Shown: positions 43,922 through 53,300 of the stretch, piece by piece
How positions within the stretch are numbered: position 1 is the stretch's first letter
Layout of the letters: each line of letters starts with the position of its first letter
Assembly: GCA_946894095.1 (NCBI GenBank)
Contig: OX335649.1
Coordinates: forward strand, 16,262,001-16,326,000
Direction: 5' to 3'
DNA length: 64,000 nucleotides
Source: Incurvaria masculella
Taxonomy: Eukaryota > Arthropoda > Insecta > Lepidoptera > Incurvariidae
Notes under the pieces: generated by a model
What the model saw: the letters and a program-made list of their open reading frames with translations, nothing else
Told to the model about the DNA's origin: nothing
The model's database searches: none
Program-made: the position numbers and the translations under genes

Positions 43922-44474
43922 TTAAGGTGGCCCATCCCGCTCAACTCCCCATACAAACGGGCAAAGAAGATCACGCACATATTACTTGTCAGAGATCCCA
44001 AATTTTGCTCAAAATAATAGCTTTATTTGATCGAACTAGATGTCTGATGACCGTTGGCATTGTAAAATTATTTTTGGTTTCTAAGTTACAAGGTCCGAAA
44101 GTTCGGATTTCTCGCGCGTTTTATACAATAACTTTGGAGGTAGATTAAGCAATGATAAAGTAAGAACATCTTAAAAAGTTTAGTCATCAGACATAGCTTA
44201 TTTAATCAAGATTTATAATCTATTTGGTTTTTGTTAGATTTTTGACTACAGAGGTCGTGGTTTACTTTTGGCTACAAGTCGTTTTGTAATTAAAATTTTC
44301 GTAAATCTTACCAAATCATACACTATGTACATTGTCTTTTTTGTGGACATGTTGCATCTTCCTCATCACGGAGCCTGTCTTTTTCTTTGAAATAGAGAAG
44401 GTCCAAGAGCGCAACAGCACGGTTTTGTACCGTGCCCGCGATTGAGTTAGTCCCGCCGGGTTGGGCCACCTTAA
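43922..44474 (+). mobile_element. TTAA-flanked MITE family A, copy 3
   Basis: 553 bp, TTAAGGTGGCCCATCCCG to GGGTTGGGCCACCTTAA. Shares its right-hand TTAA with copy 4. Confidence 0.8.
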
Positions 44475-44976
44475 GGTCTTCCTGACGGGAGGAACTCATT
44501 CGCGGTAACAGAACGAAATCTTTCTGTTGCGCTCCTGCACTGTCTCTGTTTTAAAGAAAAAGACAGTTTTCGTGATGAGCATGCAACACGTCCACAAAGC
44601 AAACAATGCGAATTGTGTTTGATTTTATTAGATTTACAAAAAAAAATATATCAAATATAGACTTATTGTAGGTAAAAGTTAATCAAAAAATAAAAAATAA
44701 AAAATAAAAATAAATGATTTTGCATCTTCATGGAACAAGCTAGGTTTGATGACTAAAATTTTTTAGTTTTATCATTGAGTAATCCACGACTAAGCTTATT
44801 GTATAAAACCCGCGAAAATTTCGACCTTATAACTCAGAAACCATTTACAATTTTAAAATGCTAATGGTTATCAAACATCTAGTTTGTTTTGAGTATAATT
44901 TTAAATCTCCCACAAGAAGTGTGCTCATGATCTTCTTTCCACGTTTGTATGGGATTTGAGCGGGTAGGTACCTTAA
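44471..44976 (-). mobile_element. TTAA-flanked MITE family A, copy 4 (diverged)
   Basis: About 506 bp in the reverse orientation, from TTAAGGTCTTCCTGACGGG to GCGGGTAGGTACCTTAA. It retains 'CTGTTGCGCTCCTGCACTGT' and 'TTTCCACGTTTGTATGGGA'-type marks but is clearly older. With copy 3 it forms a tail-to-tail palindromic pair. Confidence 0.65.
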
Positions 44977-45151
44977 GGTCGTGTATGTAACACCCGTTAT
45001 CGAAGAATACTATCAATTAATAATACTCAAATGTTACGATTCACAGTGTAAAGCTACCTAAGTACTTCTCTCCGACGTTTCGTCCACCACATTACGGACA
45101 TCATCAGGACCGCAACGCGACCTTGAGATGATTTATGAGCCATAAGTCCGA

Positions 45152-45413
45152 CATGCGTTTTCAAATTTATTGAAGAGCACGTGCAGTCATATTTGCGAAT
45201 CTGAATTCGATTTGACAGCTAACGTATAGTCGCCGTAAAAACGTTGAAGTAGGCATAAACTTCGCGTTTTCATACAAATTGGTAGTGCGAGTTTGATGTC
45301 ACAGGTCGAAGAAGTAAAACCACAGAATAAGTAGTCAAACTTGTACGGGATTTGACGTTTTTACGTTACTTCGAAGTTCCGTAAACGCCGATTTAGGTGA
45401 GAACTCAGACTAA
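45152..45413 (+). mobile_element. TIR element family B, old partial copy
   Basis: Family B order is kept ('GCGTTTTCAAATTTATTGAA', 'CGTTTTCATACAAATTGG', 'GAAGAAGTAAAACCACAGAA', 'GATTTAGGTGAGAACTCAGA') with many substitutions. The left TIR is missing. Confidence 0.6.
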
Positions 45414-46595
45414 CTATACTGAATGGACGACGCGTCAGAGGTCCTCGAGAAATTTGAACGGTATTATTTTCGATCATGCTTATGTAACAGCACTATAAAG
45501 ATCATAACTGCATAGAGCCTTACTGGCAGAAAATGTGCCACCATCTATTGAAATTTATTATTGGTTGCAGATTATCCGAATTCGACCTCACCTGCATACT
45601 CTGTCCGTATAATCGCTGTTGCATATTCATGTGCGCCTTTTTCAGAACAGTACGCTTCCTGCGTTTATCCCAGCGAGGTAATAGGGGAGTTTCGAGGCTC
45701 TCTTGGCGTATTGATTACGGCTTACACGGGAAATGGCGGGAACCCAAAGCTAGATAGAAAGAACATATATGAGAAGGAAGTTTATGAAAACGAATGTTTT
45801 ATTTAGCCATTTATAAGGCGATGCACTGCTTTAGGTCGCAAATATTCGAATGGTTCTTAATACTAAGTGGACGTCTAGTGTTTTGCAACTTAGTCACAAT
45901 TATATTTTCTCGTGGCATAGGTTACTTTTTATATGGTCCCGAACTGAGCCGGATATCTAAGCTCGCGATTACATGAATTAAAGCTAATTAAATATGAATA
46001 TCATGAAATTATTAGAAAATATTTCATTTATTTATTAAATATATAGCATGATTAATTGGTCTAAATACAACTGCTACAAACTACAAAAATAACTTATTTA
46101 TAGCGTTATTTTTACTATCACAATTCATAAGTTCCTTACGCACCCAATGCATTAACCAAAAATGTCACAAGGTGGACAAATCCACTGAACTTATTGTTTT
46201 TTGTCGAGCTCGAGATATGGCGTACGCCATTCCCTCAAAAAAGATGTGCCCGACGACGCTTTCGAATTTTTCGGAGGGCTGCGAAAACCATGCCTTCGCG
46301 GCCAGGCGCTTCTTTACGGTCGACCTTTTGACGAGATTGCCATGGAAATATTTATACTGTCATGAAAAAAAAGTTTTTCCCGGTGCGCGATGCGGCACTG
46401 CAAGGTTAACAGTGTAAAGTGTGAGAAAAGTAGTGAGGGAATTCAATCAATTCTTTCTCAATCAATTCAACCGATTCTCAAAAATCACTGCCAGTAATGA
46501 AATTCAAATCCAATTTGATTGGCAACATTATGCCATTCAAAACAAGGCTTGGGAAATACAATAATCACAAAATCATAACCTATAATATTTTGTTT
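45414..46595. other. Unassigned stretch
   Basis: The 81-codon ORFs at 45561 and 46172 have no recognised domain. The sequence around 46180-46390 is GC-richer, but exon borders are unclear. Confidence 0.35.
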
Positions 46596-46690
46596 CATAC
46601 TTTGTGCTGGTCAATGACATTTTAAATTGTTAGAAGAGAAACCAAAGCTCTTCTTTTCCCCTGAACCTTATTCTAACTGCATCATGGAGT
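46596..46690 (+). repeat. Dispersed repeat G, copy 2
   Basis: Matches 3949-4030 in order, with gaps. It ends shortly before family A copy 5. Confidence 0.4.
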
Positions 46691-46702
46691 ACATCTTTCA
46701 TC

Positions 46703-47252
46703 TTAAGGTGGCCCATCCCGCTCACCTCCCCATACAAAAGGGGAAAGAAGATCACGCCCATATTTCTTGTCAGAGATCCAAAATTTTGCTCAAAATAGCT
46801 TTATTTGATCGAACTAGATGTCTGATGACCATTGGCATTCTAAAATTGTGTTTGGTTTCTAAGTTATAAGGTCTGAAACTTCGAATTTTTCGCGCGTTTT
46901 ATACAATAACTTTGGAGGTGGATTACGCAATGATAAAGTAAGAACATCGTAAAAAGATTAGTCATCAGACATAGCTTATTTAATCAAGATTTATGATCTA
47001 TTTGGTTTTTGTTAGATTTTTGACTACAGCGGTCGTGGTTTACTTTTAGCTATAAGTCGTTTTGAAATTAAAATTTTCGTAAATCTTACCAAACCATACA
47101 CTATGCACATTGTCATTTTTGTGGGCATGTTGCATCTTCCTCATCATGGAGCCTGTCTTATTCTTTAAAACAGAGAAGGTCCCAGAGCGCAACAGCACCG
47201 TTTTGTACCGAGCCCGCGAATGAGTTAGGCCCGCCGGGTTGGTCCACCTTAA
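46703..47252 (+). mobile_element. TTAA-flanked MITE family A, copy 5
   Basis: 550 bp, same orientation as copies 2, 3 and 6, TTAA at both ends. Confidence 0.8.
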
Positions 47253-47472
47253 AACTCGTAAATCAAACTTGACAGAAATTGAAATTTTGACGTTCTTAAA
47301 ATGAGGTCACTCAAGCGACATATCCCATTTTCTCATATTTTACGCCGGTTCAGGCCCTGGTCCATGTCGGCCCAGTACGCCATCGCGGTCACTGGGAAAC
47401 CGTAAGATCGGCAAATAAAATTACTTCGATTGTGACATACGCCCTCTTAGCGTGTAGGGATATGTGCAGGGC

Positions 47473-47679
47473 CAGAGTGGTCAGTCTGAGTTCTCACCTA
47501 AATTGGCGTTTAAGGAACTTCAAAGTTACGTTAAAACGTCAAACCCCATACAAATGCTTACTACTTATTTTGTGGTTTTACTTCTTCAAGCTGTCAATGT
47601 CAAACACGGACTTCCGAATGTGTATGAAAACGAGGAGTCAGCGTAAACGGCAACGTCGACGTATTAACGCCGACGTTGA
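47473..47679 (-). mobile_element. TIR element family B, first half, split
   Basis: Starts CAGAGTGGTCAGTCTGAG and proceeds to ACGCCGACGTTGA, where a TTAA begins two other elements. The remaining half follows at 48606. Confidence 0.75.
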
Positions 47680-48233
47680 TTAAGGTGGCCCAACCCGCTC
47701 AAAACCCCATACAAACGGGGAAAGAAGATCACGCCCATATTTCTTATCAGAGATTCCAAATTTTGCTCAAAAGAGGTTTATTTGATCGAACTACCTAGAT
47801 GTCTGATGACCGTTGGCATTGTAAAATTGTGTTTGGTTTCTAAGTTATAAGGTCCGAAAGTTCGAATTTTTCGCGCGTTTTATACAATAACTTTGGTGGT
47901 TTATTACGCAATGATAAAGTAAGAAAATCTTTAAAAGATTAGTCATCAGACATAGCTTATTTAATCAAGATTTATAATCTATTTGGTTTTTGCTAGATTT
48001 TTGACTACAGCGGTCGTGGTTTACTTTTAGCTCTAAGTCGTTTTGAAATCAAAATTTTCGTAAATCTTACCAAATCATACACTATGCACATTGTCTTTTT
48101 TGTGGACATTTTGCATCTTCCTCATCACGGAGCCTGTCTTTTTCTTTGGGACAGAGAAGGCCCCAGAGCGCAACAGCACGGATTTGTACAGTGCCCGCGA
48201 ATGAGTTAGTCCTGCCGAGTTGGGCCACCTTAA
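47680..48233 (+). mobile_element. TTAA-flanked MITE family A, copy 6
   Basis: 554 bp inside the family B element; shares its right TTAA with the unrelated 376-bp element that follows. Confidence 0.8.
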
Positions 48234-48605
48234 GAACGGCCCGTAAGCTATGCTCCCCATACAAACGTAGTTTACTAATCATTTGGAAACCGCTATTCAA
48301 ATTAAATTGATATTTAATATCTAATATCAGGTAACAAATATCTGTGTCTGCACGCTTTTGTTTTTTTGAAAAATCTAAACCGAATGAAATTAAAGCAAAA
48401 AGAAAATCTTCATACGAATTTTGTTTTCTTTGTGTTTTGACCCAGAATACATTTATTGAAAAAACAAAGACATGCAGACACAGGTATTTGTAGTCTAATA
48501 TTAGATTCCATATATCAAGTAAGTTGGAACAGTGGTTTTCAAATTATTAGTAAACTACGTTTGTATGGGAGGCGAAATTTTCTGATGCTTACGGGCCCAC
48601 CTTAA
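48230..48605. mobile_element. 376-bp TTAA-flanked MITE, different family
   Basis: TTAAGAACGGCCCGTAAGC at the left and GCTTACGGGCCCACCTTAA at the right. Inner inverted blocks are 'CCCCATACAAACGTAGTTTA' and 'TAAACTACGTTTGTATGGG'. The body differs from family A but has the same TTAA preference. Confidence 0.75.
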
Positions 48606-48735
48606 GCTGTCAAATCAAACTCGGAGTCGCAAATTTTAGTTCGCTTAACGCCCACTGCGCGCGCTCCTCAATTTCTCCATACATTTGAAAACGCCAGTCC
48701 ATCGGTTTGGTGTAAACGCAAATTTAGGTGATTTT
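48606..48735 (-). mobile_element. TIR element family B, second half
   Basis: GCTGTCAAATCAAACTCGG continues the consensus exactly where the first half stopped at 47679, through 'CCATACATTTGAAAACGCC' to 'AATTTAGGTGA'. The outermost bases are lost. Confidence 0.75.
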
Positions 48736-49273
48736 TAATGATTAATAGATGGCTCACAAACTTTTCCAGTATGTCACCGATTCCTTTTGAAATCTCGCGC
48801 AGCTGGGAGACAACACCGTGCGCATCCGAAAGTTATGATGCGGTCCCGTTCCCGGAACGGTGGCTTCCATTTTGGAAATGACGTCCTTCTCAGAAGCCGC
48901 GGACGTCTGTCTTATTTTTGTAATTTCACGTTTCTCTGAATCTTCCGAATAGTTTCCTCCGCATGAAGGTATGCGGTGATTGAACGGTTGCTTACTAGTT
49001 AAACAAAATTGCTGGTGATTATTTCCAAAGATACAGGTAATTGCCTTGAAGTATATACATGTATAGTCCAAGTTGCGTACAGGTTGCGGCAGATAACTAG
49101 AGCTCTAGCGGGACACCTCTCCTCTGCGCAGGTCAATCCGCACCTTGATGCGGTCTACAATTTTACTTCTGCTCAGGCTGCGTGGGTATTGGGTTCCGGT
49201 TAGCTGCCGCTACCTTTACCGTGTTGAAACTTGCCAAGTTTTCAGATAAACCGACGCATTAAATTATATAATA
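48736..49273. other. Unassigned stretch
   Basis: A 105-codon minus-strand ORF (48754-49071) shows no domain. No repeat match. Confidence 0.35.
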
Positions 49274-49703
49274 CTAGCAGCCCGTCCCGGCTTTGCACGG
49301 GCATAACGTCATTTAAAAAAATATTATTTTGACACAATGATACACAAATAAACCATTTTTACGTAGAGTTCCTACATTGAGATATTTGAAATAAAAAAAA
49401 CTTATATATTATTATTACATGATTATTAGATATTAGAGAAATAATAAATTCAAAGTGCTACAGGGAGAACCGCGGCCTCCGAGGCACGCTCCCGCCGCCC
49501 CGGCCGGCCGGTACCGCCGCAAGCACTACATCCCGCAATTTTTTAATCTATAATATCTTCGAAAATATTCATTTAAATCATATGCTGTAAAGGGCCGTAT
49601 AGATCTATATTAAATCAACAATGTATTTAAGGTATTTAATTGGATAAGGATTAATGCTGTATTGGTTAAAATCGCTTCAAAAATTAGCCATTATTTGTCG
49701 TGA

Positions 49704-50134
49704 GAAAAGGGACTCGCTCACGGTTTGTAGACGCCGCGGCGATGGAGGCTGATGGTTCGGTCGCTGGGCTTAGGCCTCCGTGTCTCCTCTTCGTTCCACC
49801 GTCTTGTAGGATGGGGGTGCTGCGGCGCGCGTCGGTCGCTCCGGCGCTAAATCGCGCCCCACGGGGTGCACTCGACCACAAACTTTCGCAACACGGTCGC
49901 GGTACGATGGGAGCACAGTACAGCACGGCGTAATAGCAGATTTGGAGACTCGCTGATGTTCTTTTCGATATTTTCCGTCGGGAGAGCACGGCTCGAACCA
50001 CTCAGGATGCAGGTTGATGGATATCTCATTTTTGAAAGGTAGATTGGAAGAAAAATGGAAGGGAATATATGGGGGTAGGTAGCAAATTATGAAATACCGC
50101 GAAATTTAAATCTAATTGATCGCAAGATCAACCA
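49704..50134 (-). repeat. 3' LTR of BEL/Pao element, truncated
   Basis: 431 bp with no difference I can see from 55835-56265. On the minus strand it starts TGGTTGATCTTGCG but stops at ...CCCTTTTC. The 17 terminal bases present in the 5' LTR (ending CGCACCA) are missing and unrelated sequence follows. Confidence 0.85.
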
Positions 50135-50152
50135 TACCGCCCCCCAAAGAGC
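50135..50152 (-). other. Polypurine tract of the BEL/Pao element
   Basis: Minus strand CTCTTTGGGGGGCGGTA immediately before the 3' LTR. Confidence 0.7.
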
Positions 50153-50311
50153 TGTTAAGGTCTTTAATACCAAAGACACAGTAATTAATGCTTCAATAAT
50201 CGAATGCAATGGAATCTGTGCATGAATAAATGAAAAGGTAGAATAAATGTGAAAAACAAATGAATGTATAAGATAAACTAAAAGTAAGCTGCTAAACTAC
50301 ATATAGAGGCG

Positions 50312-53300
50312 CTAATCTGATTGAGGATCAGGTAGTGGGCAGACCTTCACAACCGGTCTGAGATAAGTCCCTGTGGATGTTCTTAATTCTACCACGCGAA
50401 CTACTCCGTCTGCGCCAGGATGCAACTCAGTGACACGACCCATTCTCCATTGTAATGGTGCTGCATTGTCTTCTTTAATGAGGACTAGGTCCCCCACCTC
50501 TATATTTTTTATTGTTTTTTGCCATTTAGGGCGTTGCTGTAGAGTATGAAGGTACTCTGCATGCCAACGCTTCCAAAAATGTTGAGAAATTTGCTGAGTA
50601 AGTTGCCAGCGGCTCAGACGATTCACAGGAGTGTGATCAAATTGATACTCTGGTAGACCGACAAGCGGTTCACCGATGAGGAAATGACCGGGTGTTAAGA
50701 CATTCAGATCTTCTGGGTCGCTAGATACTGGACAAAGTGGCTGTGAGTTTAGAACGGCCTCTATTTTCGTGAAGATGGTAGTTAATTCCTCAAACGTGAG
50801 GATTTGTTCTCCGATCACTCTTTTAAGAAGTAATTTTGAAGACCTTACTGCGGTTTCCCACAAACCGCCCATATGCGGAGCATGTGGAGGATTCATGTGC
50901 CATTTCACCTGGTGGTTGCGCAACGAATCATGCAATTTACCTTGAATGGCCGAGTTCATCAAGAACTTAGTTGCTTCATCCAGATATCTTTGGCCACCCT
51001 GGAAGTTTGTTCCGCAGTCAGTGAAGATATCAGTAACTAGACCACGTCTTGATACCATTCGACTGAAACTTGCAATAAAGGCATCGGTTGTGAGGTCAGA
51101 GACGACCTCCAAATGAACCGCCTTCGTCACAAAGCATACAAAGACGCATAAGTATGCCTTCTGAGTTTTTGCACCACGGAGAGAGGACGATTTTATGAAA
51201 AAGGGCCCAGCAAAATCAGCGCCGACCCTTTGAAATGGTCTGGCCTGACTGATGCGGCTTTTTGGAAGTTCTCCCATGAAAGGCTCTATGGGCTTTGCCT
51301 TTAACCTGTAGCAGCGGAGACATTTAAAAATTCTGTGACGTATTGTTCGTCGAGCCGATAAAATCCAAAATCTCCTCTGTATTATAGACAGTAAAGTCGA
51401 TTGGCCAGAATGGAGATAGACTTGGTGGTAGTGATCGACGATTAAATGTGTTAGATGATGTGCCCTGGGCAGCAAAATTGGATGCATGGCATCGTATGGC
51501 AAATTCGAATTAGTCAACCTGCCGCCAACTCTTAAGATGCCTTGAGAATCCAGGAAAGGAGTTAGTCTAAGAAGATTTCCTTTGATTTGCCTGCCAGCAC
51601 CTAGAGCTGCAATAATATCCGGAAACTCAGCTGCTTGCACGCTTTTGGTGGCAACAAGTAACGAATTCTCTAATTCACGCACACCGAGAGCACCCTTATG
51701 TTTATCATTAGGGTGACGTGCATTATGTACAAATCGCAGGCACCACCCTAGAACGACTTGTAATTTCGACAATGAGCTGTACTTTTCTATGAGAGAGAAT
51801 CCCTCGACAGCGGCCACGGACGACGCTGGAGGGATGCGTAGCCCCGGCAGTACTTCCCTGCTAACTGAAGGACAGTCAGCGGGCCAAGACTCAGCCGGTT
51901 CCACCAACCATAATGGGGCCCACCATAGGGGATGGTCCACCAGCTCCTGAGGATATAAACCACGACTGGCACAATCAGCAGCATTGAGTGCTGATGGTAC
52001 GTATCTCCACCTGTCGGAAGATAGAAGGCCCTGAGCCTGAGAAACCCGATTGCCCTCATATGTTTGCAGCTTGTAAGGTGGGGTACGTAACCAGGTCAGC
52101 ACAATGCTGGAATCGCACCAGGCAGTCACGTTGCCTAGTGGCATCCTCGATGAGAGCACCTTTAGCACATGATCCAGAAGGCGAGCAAGGAGCACGGCTC
52201 CACATAGCTCGAGTTTTGGAATAGTTAGTTTCTGTTTCAGAGGTGCTACCCTTGATTTGGCCAACAAGAGATGCACCGATACATCACCGTTGGCATCTTT
52301 GACTCGAAGGTACACCACAGCGGCATAACCGCGCTCTGATGCATCACTGAAGCCATGAAGATTACATTTCTCTGGACGTTCCGAGAGGATGTGTCTGTTA
52401 ATACGTATTTGATTAAGTATATGAAAGTTGGCAACGAAAGAAACCCATTTGTCAAGAAATTCTATAGGCAGAGTGTCGTCCCAGGAGAGCTCTAATAGCC
52501 ATAAATTTTGCATAAATGCTTTTGCAAAAAATGTTACTGGTGCTAAATACCCACAAGGATCGTACAGCCGTGCGATGTTTGATAGAATTCCACGTTTGGT
52601 TTTTGCATTCCCAATCTCCGAAACCTGATATAGAAATTTATCACTGCAGGCGCTCCATTCTAAGCCTAAAATTTTGAAAATGTTGTCTCCAGCCTCCTCG
52701 AATCGGAGTGGAGTTTCACAGTGATCTGGGGGGAGATGCTCTAGGACTCCGGAATGGTTGCTCGACCACTTCCGTAAATGGAAACCACCCTGTTCAAGGA
52801 CAGCTACAACTTCGAGCTGCAAGTGCTTGGCAGACTCCAAACTGTCGCTTCCGCTTACGATGTCATCCACAAAGATGTCCTCCTTCAGCACGCGAGAGGC
52901 GTTCAGATATGGAACCTCATTTAGCAATGCGAGCTCGTGGATAACCCTCATTGCCAAGTATGCAGCACTAGAAACACCGTATGTGACAGTTGTCAGCTCA
53001 TATTTCAGAACTGGACTGTCCGGTGATTCACGCCAAAATATTGTCTGAAATTTACAATCTTCTTCGTGCATGCAAACCTGTCGATACATTTGCTTCACGT
53101 CGGACGTGAAGACAACCTTGTGCACTCGAAACCGTAGAATAATATCTTCAATATTTTGCTGCAACTTTGGTCCAGGAATCAAGATGTGATTTAGGGCTAT
53201 ACCTGTCGTGCTCGGCATTGAGGCATCGAACACAGCTCTTAGTTTGGTAGTGCTACTGGACTCCTTTAGCACTCCATGATGTGGTATATGGTACCTGTCA

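Noticed and set aside
49684..50001. 105-aa ORF and its twin at 55758-56132
   Set aside because: They lie in the two LTRs of the BEL element and owe their repetition to that.
51787..53048. Small ORFs on both strands inside the BEL polyprotein
   Set aside because: Alternative-frame shadows of the 1,710-aa frame without domains.
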